DNA of 9,757 nt from T1SED10-198M sp003554345 [NCBI: Candidatus Sumerlaeota bacterium] (GCA_003554345.1 PWGE01000223.1:1-9757); one strand, 5' to 3'; numbered from the stretch's first letter, positions 1 to 5,773 are shown. Made by a program: numbers and translations. The notes: generated by a model not told the origin, from the letters alone.

Positions 1-1544
1 CGACGCACGTCTGCGCTTCGTTTGACCCGGAACGCCTTTACACCGTAGCTCTCGGCCAGTTTTACGAAATCCGGATTACCGGTGAGATCAACGCCGCTGA
101 GTCGGTTTTCGTAGAAGAGGTTCTGCCATTGCCGAACCATTCCGAGATAGCAGTTATTAAGAACGGCTATCTTAACCGGCAACTTTTCATTAACGGCGGT
201 GGCAAGTTCCTGAATGTTCATAAGGATGCTGCCATCTCCTGCAATATTCCAGACAGTTTTATCCATATTCCCCATCTGGGCGCCATTTGCAGCAGGAAGT
301 CCATACCCCATTGTGCCCAGTCCTCCGGAAGTTATAAATTGCCTGGGATATTTGAAATTGTAATATTGAGCTGCCCACATCTGGTTCTGTCCCACTTCAG
401 TGCAAACAATTGCCTCTCCTTTTGTGACATCTGAAATGCATTCTATAACGTATTGGGGTTTAATAAATTTGGATTTCTTATTGTATTTGAGAGGATACTT
501 TTGTTTCCACTTTTTGACCTGTTCCTCCCAGGGACCGGCTTCCCGGTTGAATCCATAACCCAGCATTGAACGCAGGGCATCCCTGGCAGGGGTTACAATG
601 GATAGGTCGGGTTTGATTATCTTACCAATTTCCGCTGCATCAATATCAATATGAACGATATTGGCTTTAGATGCAAAAGTGTTTACTTTTCCTGTGACTC
701 TGTCATCAAAACGAGCTCCCAGTGTAATCAGCAGATCGCAATCGCATACAGCATAATTGGCTGCCTGTGTACCATGCATCCCAAGCATCCCCAGGAATAA
801 GGGATGGTCGTTTGGTATTGCTCCTAATGCCATCAGCGTGGAAACAACAGGAATATTCGTCAGTTCAACAAACTTTCGCAGTTCTTCGGAGGCATTGGAG
901 TGGATAACTCCTCCGCCAATATACAGAAGAGGTTTTTTTGCTGATTCAAGCAAAGTCTGTAACTTTTCGATCTTATCAGAATAGTCCTTTTCTAATTGTG
1001 ATAAAAGATTTAATTCTATTTCCGGTTCATATGGTTCTATTTCCTGTACCTGAATATCTTTGGGTAAATCGATAAGGACCGGACCCGGTCTTCCGGTTTT
1101 CGCTATGTAAAATGCCTCGTTTATGATATAAGGAAGGTCTTTGATATTTTTAACAATGTAATTGTACTTGGTAATAGGGATGGTTATTCCGTATATGTCG
1201 GCTTCCTGGAAACTGTCATTGCCTATCATGTGCGTGGGCACCTGACCGGTGAAGGCTACCATGGGACTGGAATCCATGTATGCCGTGGAGATGCCCGTGA
1301 CCAGGTTTGTTGCACCTGGACCTGATGTGGCGATACACACCCCGACTTTTCCGGTAGAGCGGGCATAAGCATCTGCCGCATGAGCAGCTCCCTGTTCATG
1401 ACGCACCAGTACCTGCCGAATGCTTTTTTGCCTGTAAAGTTCGTCATAGAGAGGAATAACCGCTCCCCCGGGATAACCGAAAATAACATCAACACCCTGT
1501 TTTTCAAGAGTGGAAACGATAATCTGTGATCCAGTTTTCTTCAT
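1..1544 (-). CDS. ilvB: Acetolactate synthase large (catalytic) subunit, 3' end cut by window edge
   Basis: Acetolactate synthase condenses two pyruvates to acetolactate, or pyruvate and 2-oxobutyrate to acetohydroxybutyrate, using ThDP, FAD and Mg2+. This is the first common step of valine, leucine and isoleucine synthesis. I translated the frame from ATG at 1544 to the left edge, about 514 residues without a stop; family members have about 550-570, so roughly 50 C-terminal residues lie outside. Seen directly: FGYPGGAVIPLYDEL near residue 22, RHEQGAAHAADAYAR with the catalytic Glu at 50, TGQVPTHMIGNDSFQEAD, and the ThDP motif with GDGS at 436-439 and its paired NN at 463-464. These fit an N-terminal pyrimidine-binding domain, a central domain and a C-terminal pyrophosphate-binding domain. 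The start is supported by an AAGAGGA ribosome binding site ending about 9 nt upstream. The small subunit gene ilvN is expected downstream but is not visible. No frameshift was found. Confidence 0.96.
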   Translation of the reverse strand, partial: MKKTGSQIIVSTLEKQGVDVIFGYPGGAVIPLYDELYRQKSIRQVLVRHEQGAAHAADAYARSTGKVGVCIATSGPGATNLVTGISTAYMDSSPMVAFTGQVPTHMIGNDSFQEADIYGITIPITKYNYIVKNIKDLPYIINEAFYIAKTGRPGPVLIDLPKDIQVQEIEPYEPEIELNLLSQLEKDYSDKIEKLQTLLESAKKPLLYIGGGVIHSNASEELRKFVELTNIPVVSTLMALGAIPNDHPLFLGMLGMHGTQAANYAVCDCDLLITLGARFDDRVTGKVNTFASKANIVHIDIDAAEIGKIIKPDLSIVTPARDALRSMLGYGFNREAGPWEEQVKKWKQKYPLKYNKKSKFIKPQYVIECISDVTKGEAIVCTEVGQNQMWAAQYYNFKYPRQFITSGGLGTMGYGLPAANGAQMGNMDKTVWNIAGDGSILMNIQELATAVNEKLPVKIAVLNNCYLGMVRQWQNLFYENRLSGVDLTGNPDFVKLAESYGVKAFRVKRSADVR

Positions 1545-1583
1545 GAACTATTATCCTCTTTAAAGTATTATATTTAATCAAAT

Positions 1584-1611
1584 ATTATCTAATATTGTAG
1601 TAAAAGTGCAA
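1584..1611 (-). promoter_or_regulatory. Probable sigma-70-type promoter of ilvB
   Basis: On the minus strand TTGCAC (1606-1611) is followed after 16 nt by GATAAT (1584-1589), which match the -35 and -10 consensus at 4/6 and 5/6. Transcription would start near 1577, leaving a leader of about 33 nt before the ilvB ATG with its AAGAGGA site. That leaves no room for the long attenuator or T-box leader often found before branched-chain amino acid operons. The call rests on sequence match only, in AT-rich DNA. Confidence 0.5.
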
Positions 1612-1942
1612 GAAAAAGCGGTAAAAAGCAGTTTCATACTTTTCTGAATATAAAAATGCTCAGAAAAAATTCTGACTCTGTAAAAAAAGAATAAAGCCCG
1701 GATAGGGAGTATACCTGCATAGAAAATGTAATATAAGTGAGGAGGGATGAGATGAATAAAATAACAAACATCAAAACGGAGCATTTACATCTATGGATAA
1801 GATATGCAGGATGCCGGAGAAAAGATGAACTCATCATACCCCGGGAAATATCGTCTTTCTTTCGCTTCTTCTTATTGCAGCTACGAAATATTCAAAAAGA
1901 ATACATAAGAGAAAAAATATGGATGAAATTGTATCTTTCTAA

Positions 1943-1964
1943 GGCGCAGAGACAGACGCAGAGG
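1943..1964. repeat. Degenerate CGCAGAG short-period repeat
   Basis: The stretch reads GCGCAGAGACAGACGCAGAG with further G residues, i.e. CGCAGAG twice around a spacer. From memory it belongs to a loosely defined class of CGCARAGACGCARAG repeats seen between genes in many environmental bacteria. A related CGCAAAG pair lies at 4538-4556. Confidence 0.45.
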
Positions 1965-2008
1965 AATTTGGCCGTAATCATTATCAGACCAGGATTATTT
2001 CTTATAAT

Positions 2009-2038
2009 TGTCAACTGTCAACTTCAACTTGTCAATTG
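2009..2038. repeat. Degenerate TGTCAAC tandem repeat
   Basis: Four imperfect 7-8-nt units (TGTCAAC, TGTCAAC, TTCAACT, TGTCAAT) are packed in 30 bp, bounded by AATTG on the left and CAATTG on the right. It abuts the TTTTCAGAGGAG-containing repeat that starts at 2039, so the two look like neighbouring modules of one array. Confidence 0.55.
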
Positions 2039-2098
2039 TATTTTCAGAGGAGTTATTCACGCTAGCGCGGAGGTTGCCGCCACCAAGCATGAAAATAA
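2039..2098 (+). repeat. Palindromic ~60-bp element, copy 1 (repeat A)
   Basis: The element begins TATTTTCAGAGGAGTTATTC and ends in a CGCCACCAA-N2-ATGAAAATAA block. Its first 25 bp (2039-2063) match the reverse complement of 4810-4834 exactly, and its last ~21 bp match that copy with two differences. The middle differs in sequence between copies but keeps self-complementarity, here GCGG pairing with CCGC. It has no coding capacity. Confidence 0.7.
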
Positions 2099-2107
2099 GA
2101 ACAATAT

Positions 2108-2137
2108 GCCGATACCGCCAGAGTGAACTTTCAGAAT
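2108..2137 (+). repeat. Partial copy of the CCGCCAGAG element (repeat B')
   Basis: This starts with GCCGATACCGCCAGAG, like the full element 25 bp downstream, but continues as TGAACTTTCAGAATA instead of closing the palindrome. The reverse complement of 5153-5183 carries nearly the same CCGCCAGAGTGAA...CAGAATA string, so this truncated form has its own counterpart in the other island. A shorter echo (CGCCAGCATGAACTTTCAG) lies near 4597. Confidence 0.55.
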
Positions 2138-2148
2138 AAGAATAAGAT

Positions 2149-2188
2149 GCCGATTCCGCCAGAGGCGGATTGTAAGTCGGAGATCGGC
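2149..2188 (+). repeat. 40-bp palindrome-ended element, copy 1 (repeat B)
   Basis: The element opens with GCCGAT and closes with ATCGGC, and has an internal CCGCC-AGA-GGCGG hairpin. The reverse complement of 5041-5080 has the same length and ends and is identical at 31 of 40 positions by hand count. Conserved ends with a drifting middle suggest a dispersed palindromic repeat rather than chance similarity. Confidence 0.65.
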
Positions 2189-2263
2189 GCTCCCAGGAAA
2201 GCGGCAATATAATAGTGAAGTACAAGATTTTTTACCAATGTATATTTTATTTTGAAAAGTTTA

Positions 2264-2280
2264 GATTCAGAGGAGCTATT
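2264..2280 (+). repeat. Isolated TTCAGAGGAG core
   Basis: GATTCAGAGGAGCTATT differs slightly from the TTTTCAGAGGAGTTATT core of repeat A. It is one of six such cores in the window: three in plus orientation here (2041, 2264, 2365) and three in minus orientation on the right (4453, 4688, 4821). Confidence 0.4.
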
Positions 2281-2308
2281 TATACAAGGACGAGAGCTTG
2301 TTTTTGTT

Positions 2309-2377
2309 GTTCTTTCCCATTCTGACTCCTGTCTCCTGTATTCTGACTCCTGAGGATATTTCTATTTTCAGAGGAGT
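2309..2377 (+). repeat. 69-bp block with CAGGAGTCAGAAT units, left copy
   Basis: The reverse complement of this block matches 4452-4520 at 63 of 69 positions without gaps. It contains the core CTCCTCTGAAAATA and then CAGGAGTCAGAAT twice around AGGAGA, so it is itself built from short internal repeats. The two copies face each other across the dehydrogenase-ogg operon. Confidence 0.8.
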
Positions 2378-2417
2378 TTCTCACGCCAGCGCGAAGGATG
2401 GCGCTAATACGAAAAAA
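2363..2417 (+). repeat. Repeat A, copy 2
   Basis: Overlapping the end of the 69-bp block, this copy reads TATTTTCAGAGGAGTTTCTC, then ACGCCA...TGGCGCT (a 6-bp stem around about 10 nt), then a diverged tail. It lies 32-86 bp downstream of the ogg stop codon. Its stem-loop would be in the 3' end of that mRNA, where it might stabilise or end the transcript. No U-run follows the stem, so I do not call a terminator. Confidence 0.5.
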
Positions 2418-2448
2418 TGAAAAAGTGAGAATTATTATGCAAAGGCCA

Positions 2449-3084
2449 TTACTTGAAGATGGTATTTGTCTGAAGATACCAGAATAACAGGTCGAGGTGG
2501 GCAACAGGAATATGCAGTTGTTGGGCGATACGGCGGATTTGGTCTTCTATTGTCAGGTAAACACGGTAATTGATGGTAGAAGGCAAGTTGTCAAGGACCT
2601 CCATTCTTACCAGCATTCGCAGGACATGGCGGTCAATGATTGCCAGATCAAGTCCTATTCCTGTGTTACGAAGAAAATGACTGCCTTCCTTCCAACCCAA
2701 TCCCGAAAAAGTTTCGACTACCCAGCAACGTGCTTCCCGGGAATCTGAAAAACTTTTCAATGTGCCCGGAAGAGAAATATTGTTTTCTTTCAAATGTTGA
2801 AAAGCCCGGACAACTCTTTTTGCTTTGGTGTATTTAAAACGCACCCGTGGCAAACAGGATAGTACCGCTTTCTCATTATGACCTCCGCAGGGAAGCGATC
2901 GGATATTGCAGGCGGCATCCCAGCAGTAAGGAGCGCGGGATTGGGGGGTCAGCAGGCAAAAGATGAGCTCGGTCAGGAATTCCTCTTCCCTGCCCCTCCT
3001 TCCCAACTGTTCAAATTCTTCGACCCTTTGCTCAATTCTTGTTTTTATCTGCTGATATACTTTGAAAAGTTGTTGTTCGTCCAT
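2449..3084 (-). CDS. ogg: N-glycosylase/DNA lyase, Ogg2-type 8-oxoguanine DNA glycosylase
   Basis: Proteins of the Ogg2 family excise 8-oxoguanine from DNA and nick the backbone by beta-elimination at the abasic site. The 211-residue length is normal for the family. Seen directly: the helix-hairpin-helix region GLGWKEGSHFLRNTG (128-142) with the Schiff-base lysine at 132, then LDLAIIDRHVLR with the catalytic Asp at 151, and a C-terminal DLLFWYLQTNTIFK whose last residue is Lys. In the archaeal enzyme that terminal lysine helps recognise the oxidised base. The gene starts 5 bp after the stop of the dehydrogenase gene and has no clear Shine-Dalgarno sequence (ACATAAATAGT precedes ATG), so translational coupling is likely. 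A four-cysteine iron-sulphur loop of the endonuclease III kind is absent, which favours Ogg2 over Nth. Confidence 0.9.
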   Translation of the reverse strand: MDEQQLFKVYQQIKTRIEQRVEEFEQLGRRGREEEFLTELIFCLLTPQSRAPYCWDAACNIRSLPCGGHNEKAVLSCLPRVRFKYTKAKRVVRAFQHLKENNISLPGTLKSFSDSREARCWVVETFSGLGWKEGSHFLRNTGIGLDLAIIDRHVLRMLVRMEVLDNLPSTINYRVYLTIEDQIRRIAQQLHIPVAHLDLLFWYLQTNTIFK

Positions 3085-3089
3085 ACTAT

Positions 3090-4178
3090 TTATGTAAGAA
3101 AGTCACCGGGAATATCCAGATGTCGGCACATATCTAATATTTTTTTCTCAAGGTTGGCATTGACCGGCACACCCTGCCTGCGAACTTCCTGTTCTCTGTA
3201 ATATTCTTTTTCGCCGGCAATGCATATCTTATTCCGTCCTGGTAACTTTTCAGCATTTTTTAAGGTTCTCATTATGGAACCTGTGATTTCCCGGCATCTG
3301 GCAGGTTCGATGTAGGAAGAGATATCCAGTGCCATGAAAAAATGACCTAATCTGTAAGGAGCAGGCTTTTCATGTTCTTTTCCCTTCAACTGGTAAAGAA
3401 AGCTTCCTTCCTGCAAAGCCGCACATAAGATTTCCACCATGGTGGAAAGGCCATATCCTTTATGACCCCCGGTTTCTTCCTCTATGCCTCCCAGAGGAAC
3501 CAGTGCTGCCTTCTTTTCTACCAGGTCAACCAGGAGTTGACTGGAATCAGTCACTCCTTCTCCCTGTCGATTAATGGCCCAGGAAGGTGGGGTGCTTTTC
3601 TCCTCTCTCTCCAGCTGTTCAATCTTGCCTCGTTGTGAAATAGATGTGGCTGCATCGTATAAAAAAGGGTAGGGCTCGTCAGAAGGTGCTCCAAAACAGA
3701 TGGGATTGGTTCCCAGGAGAGGTGTGAACCCGTTTAAAGGTGGACAGGATGGTCGGGCATTGGTAAAGGTCAGTCCGATCATGTTGTTCTTTACAGCCAT
3801 AAGAGCATAATAACCGGCTATACCGTAATGAGTGGAATTGCGCACAGCTACCGACCCCATTCCATACTCGGCTGCTTTGTCTATGGCGGTCTGCATGGCT
3901 TTTACTCCGATAACATGCCCCATTCCATGATTTCCGTCCCACACAGCCGTTGCTTTTTTATACTGAATGACATCTATGCAGGTCTTTGGTTTTTGTATTC
4001 CCTGTAAAATGCGGTCATAGTACATCTTCAGACGACCTATTCCGTGGGATTCAATACCCCGCAGATCTGATGTGATGAGCACTTCTGCACAGGTCTTTGC
4101 ATCATCCTCAGGCACTCCCAGTTTTACGAAAACATCTTTCATGAAACGTTCTATTGTTTCAACAGGTACATATTTCAT
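3090..4178 (-). CDS. Malate/L-lactate dehydrogenase of the Ldh2 (YlbC/AllD-like) family
   Basis: This is an NAD(P)-dependent 2-hydroxyacid or 2-ketoacid oxidoreductase of PF02615/COG2055, a fold unrelated to the classical Rossmann lactate and malate dehydrogenases. Members act on malate, L-lactate, ureidoglycolate, sulfolactate or cyclic imino acids; the substrate cannot be told from sequence. Seen: RGIESHGIGRL (40-50) with the family's catalytic-type His45, NSTHYG (114-119), TPLLGTNPICFGAP (152-165), DAATSISQRGKIE (175-187), GGHKGYGL (237-244) and GHFFMALD (278-285). The 362 residues are at the upper end of the family, partly from a short insertion (GIEEETG) before GGHKGYGL. The ATG at 4178 has a strong AGGGGGAG site about 6 nt upstream. 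The gene is first in a two-gene operon with ogg, a pairing with no obvious biochemical link; cytoplasmic. Confidence 0.9.
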   Translation of the reverse strand: MKYVPVETIERFMKDVFVKLGVPEDDAKTCAEVLITSDLRGIESHGIGRLKMYYDRILQGIQKPKTCIDVIQYKKATAVWDGNHGMGHVIGVKAMQTAIDKAAEYGMGSVAVRNSTHYGIAGYYALMAVKNNMIGLTFTNARPSCPPLNGFTPLLGTNPICFGAPSDEPYPFLYDAATSISQRGKIEQLEREEKSTPPSWAINRQGEGVTDSSQLLVDLVEKKAALVPLGGIEEETGGHKGYGLSTMVEILCAALQEGSFLYQLKGKEHEKPAPYRLGHFFMALDISSYIEPARCREITGSIMRTLKNAEKLPGRNKICIAGEKEYYREQEVRRQGVPVNANLEKKILDMCRHLDIPGDFLT

Positions 4179-4193
4179 ATTTCTCCCCCTTAA

Positions 4194-4258
4194 AAAAGGT
4201 GTCAGATATTTTTAATGAAGAAAATCACCTTGCCTGTTTAGTGATAACCGACACTTTT
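4194..4258 (-). promoter_or_regulatory. Nested inverted repeats in the leader of the dehydrogenase operon
   Basis: Reading the minus strand, AAAAGTGTC (4250-4258) can pair with GACACCTTTT (4194-4203) with one bulged C, enclosing an inner ATCAC/GTGAT stem (4241-4245 with 4224-4228). The outer stem runs into six U residues and ends directly before the AAGGGGGAG ribosome binding site. The shape resembles an attenuator or a leader with alternative folds. It matches no riboswitch class I know, and the loops are AT-rich, so chance pairing is possible. I saw no convincing -35/-10 pair upstream. Confidence 0.3.
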
Positions 4259-4451
4259 CTTCTGGTAGTAGCTCCTTAGTTTCTCCGGATATAAATAAAG
4301 AAATATTTATCCACATTATTCTATCATAGTGAAGATGTATTTGCGAAAGAAACACAGGAAATTGTGGGAAATATTATGGGAATTGTAAAGGTGTCAAAAA
4401 ATTGGTATCTTATCTTATCTTTTAAAATATACAGAAAAGGGGTTAAAGGTG

Positions 4452-4520
4452 ACTCCTCTGAAAATAAAACTACCCTCAGGAGTCAGAATTCGGGAGACAG
4501 GAGTCAGAATGGGGAAGAAC
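4452..4520 (-). repeat. 69-bp block, right copy
   Basis: Inverted counterpart of 2309-2377, identical at 63 of 69 positions without gaps. It contains CTCCTCTGAAAATA, then CAGGAGTCAGAAT twice, then GGGGAAGAAC. Together the two copies bracket about 2.07 kb that includes both genes of the dehydrogenase-ogg operon. Confidence 0.8.
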
Positions 4521-4537
4521 TAAGAATAAGAATGTAT

Positions 4538-4556
4538 CACGCAAAGTCGCAAAGTC
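4538..4556. repeat. CGCAAAG direct repeat
   Basis: CACGCAAAGTCGCAAAGTC carries two CGCAAAG units 9 bp apart. It is the CGCAAAG variant of the CGCAGAG run at 1943-1964. Confidence 0.45.
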
Positions 4557-4654
4557 ATACCTTTTAAAAAAAATATTAAAGAAAATTGCAAATACGCCAG
4601 CATGAACTTTCAGGAAGACAGAAAAACAGCCCCGAAAACATGATGTTATCTTTT

Positions 4655-4681
4655 TTTCGTGTTCTTTCGTGCTTTTCGTGG
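4655..4681. repeat. TTTCGTG short-period repeat
   Basis: TTCGTG occurs three times, 10-11 bp apart, in a stretch made only of T, C and G, ending TTTTCGTGG. It is followed within 7 bp by a CTCCTCTGAAAATAG core (4688-4702), just as other short-period runs in the window sit next to that core. Confidence 0.5.
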
Positions 4682-4687
4682 TATATT

Positions 4688-4703
4688 CTCCTCTGAAAAT
4701 AGA
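4688..4703 (-). repeat. Isolated CTCCTCTGAAAATAG core
   Basis: This is the reverse complement of the TTTTCAGAGGAG core without the rest of repeat A. It is followed by a TCCTAT-rich stretch (CCTATATCTCCTATT and AGGTCCTAT, about 4732-4766), which may be one more short-period module. Confidence 0.4.
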
Positions 4704-4773
4704 ACTATTAGAGTCTGCCTGATTTCGTGATCCTATATCTCCTATTGCTCTTATTAGGTCCTATCAGTCATGT

Positions 4774-4834
4774 ATTATTTTCATCATTGGTGGCGCTGAT
4801 GTCTGCATCAGCGTGAATAACTCCTCTGAAAATA
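4774..4834 (-). repeat. Repeat A, copy 3, with strong hairpin
   Basis: Inverted counterpart of 2039-2098. The outer end (4810-4834) matches it over 25 bp without a difference. The centre is a perfect 8-bp stem, CGCTGATG (4794-4801) and CATCAGCG (4806-4813), around a TCTG loop. Conserved flanks around a variable but self-complementary centre suggest that structure matters more than sequence there. Confidence 0.7.
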
Positions 4835-4928
4835 AAACCCTGGAAAAGATGTTTTACATCAATGATACGGAGATGAAGTCAGGATAAGTCCAGAAAGAAT
4901 AAGAAACCAGAAAATTTGCATCGATGTA

Positions 4929-4949
4929 CAGGATAAAGAGGATAAAGAC
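4929..4949. repeat. AGGATAAAG direct repeat
   Basis: AGGATAAAGAGGATAAAGAC contains two AGGATAAAG units in direct tandem, preceded by ATCGATGTACAG. It resembles the widespread, loosely defined ACAGGATWAACAGGAT intergenic motif known to me from other genomes; the comparison is from memory. Confidence 0.45.
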
Positions 4950-5040
4950 CTCAGAAAAAATCAGAAGAGAAAGATTTTGAGGAAAAACAATGTGAAAAAT
5001 AAAGAAAACCTGCAGTAAAATATTCACTTTACCCGGGAGT

Positions 5041-5080
5041 GCCGATTCTCAGCTTACAGTCTGCCTATGGCGGTATCGGC
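5041..5080 (-). repeat. Repeat B, copy 2
   Basis: GCCGAT...ATCGGC over exactly 40 bp, identical at 31 of 40 positions to the reverse complement of 2149-2188. On the minus strand CCGCC and the GGCAG that follows it no longer pair fully, so this copy's inner hairpin has decayed while the terminal 6-bp inverted repeat is intact. Confidence 0.65.
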
Positions 5081-5152
5081 TCTTGTTGTTCTGAGAAAAA
5101 ACCATGAGAAATTATAACTCAGAAAGCTACCGTTATAATGGGAATAAAGCTC

Positions 5153-5183
5153 TATTCTGAAGATTCACTCTGGCGGATTCATC
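5153..5183 (-). repeat. Repeat B', counterpart copy
   Basis: The reverse complement reads CCGCCAGAGTGAATCTTCAG within a longer match to 2111-2137, with one small insertion and one small deletion. The adjoining 5178-5231 looks like a badly decayed repeat A (TTCATCATGGGTGG at one end, GTGAAAAT at the other, TCAGC/GCTGA in the middle), but that part is weak. Confidence 0.5.
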
Positions 5184-5301
5184 ATGGGTGGTGTCAGCCC
5201 TTGTGCTGAGGTGCGGAACCACTGTGAAAATGGTCCCGGGCAAAATACCCCTGCAGGGTAATCCCATCTATAGTGGACTTTCTGAATATATGCAGAAAAA
5301 G

Positions 5302-5371
5302 TGCTGCATTTGGTGACCGTTTTTGCTGCACTTACAATGTCCATTTATGCTGCACTTTTAATGTCCGTTTA
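5302..5371. mobile_element. Triple direct repeat resembling a solo IS21-type end
   Basis: Three adjoining imperfect copies of a 22-24-bp unit, consensus TGCTGCACTTTNAATGTCCG plus TTTN, lie at 5302-5323, 5324-5347 and 5348-5371. The last two differ at few positions. Multiple short repeats of this GCTGCACTTT...GTCCGTTT character are typical of IS21-family ends, where the transposase binds. A possible inverted partner (TGCCATTTGAATGTCTGTCC) occurs on the minus strand at 5504-5523. No transposase or IstB-like helper gene is present, so this would be a remnant or a non-autonomous element. The family assignment is from remembered resemblance. Confidence 0.4.
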
Positions 5372-5773
5372 CAGATGTATAGAAAGGAGAAAATCTGAAA
5401 AAAACTTTGAGTAAGCAGAGAAAATCCGGCATTTTGCAGTGCTGTTCTTTCAGGGTTGCCGGGACAGCATCACCACAGGGAATATTTTCCGGTGGTTTTT
5501 GACGGACAGACATTCAAATGGCATGACAATATCTGATAATTAATGTATCTATTCATCATCATGTATTATTTCAGATGAATTGTTTTTCCTTTCAGAGTTG
5601 GCAAAAAAGTCCGGGGTATGAAAACTTTTTTAAGTTTTATCGGGTCTCTTGGAGGGTGCTTATTGTATTATGCACAAACTGTGCAACAAACTACTATTCA
5701 TTGATTGTTTCGTCTCTTAAAGAAAAGAAAACTGCTTTTGTCTGCTTATTCTTGAGTATAGTCTTATGGGCTT

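Larger units (their letters stand above)
1545..2448. other. Left intergenic repeat island between ogg and ilvB
   Basis: This 904-bp stretch has no supportable gene. The part near ilvB (1545-1900) is AT-rich and holds only the probable ilvB promoter. From about 1943 to 2417 it is packed with short repeats: a CGCAGAG-type run, a TGTCAAC-type run, two copies of a palindromic ~60-bp element, a 40-bp palindrome-ended element with a partial copy beside it, and a 69-bp block. Most have relatives in opposite orientation in the island at 4179-5773. The possible reading frames here cross the repeats and resemble no protein I know. Confidence 0.8.
4179..5773. other. Right intergenic repeat island
   Basis: These 1.6 kb contain no supportable gene on either strand. 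From the dehydrogenase side they hold the structured leader, the 69-bp block, a CGCAAAG pair, a TTTCGTG triplet, a TCCTAT-rich stretch (about 4730-4765), repeat A, an AGGATAAAG pair, repeat B, repeat B', a triple direct repeat resembling an IS21-type end (5302-5371), and an AT-rich tail with a TGCACA-AAC-TGTGCA palindrome at 5671-5685. The few short frames lack ribosome binding sites or run through repeats. Confidence 0.8.

Noticed and set aside
1578-1634. Possible ilv leader peptide (MKLLFTAFSCTFTTILDNI) on the minus strand
   Set aside because: It overlaps the predicted -35 and -10 of ilvB, has no ribosome binding site, and is not rich enough in consecutive branched-chain codons.
2064-2086. 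GGTGGCGGCAACC on the minus strand as a T-box antiterminator
   Set aside because: It does not fit GGUGGNACCGCG, no specifier stem was seen, and it lies inside a dispersed repeat about 500 bp from ilvB.
1737-2126. 129-codon open frame on the plus strand
   Set aside because: It runs through the TGTCAAC run, repeat A and repeat B', has no family signature, and lies in repeat-rich intergenic DNA.
4364-4567. 67-codon plus-strand frame
   Set aside because: It is created by the 69-bp block and the CGCAAAG run; no ribosome binding site or family match.
5186-5260. Cobalamin-riboswitch-like string (GGTGCGG...CCACTGTGAAAA)
   Set aside because: The order of conserved boxes is wrong, no cobalamin gene follows, and the region is better explained as a decayed repeat A.
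5671-5685. Perfect palindrome TGCACA-AAC-TGTGCA
   Set aside because: It lies downstream of the secreted-protein gene, with no promoter or U-run beside it; one short palindrome alone is not enough to call an operator or terminator.
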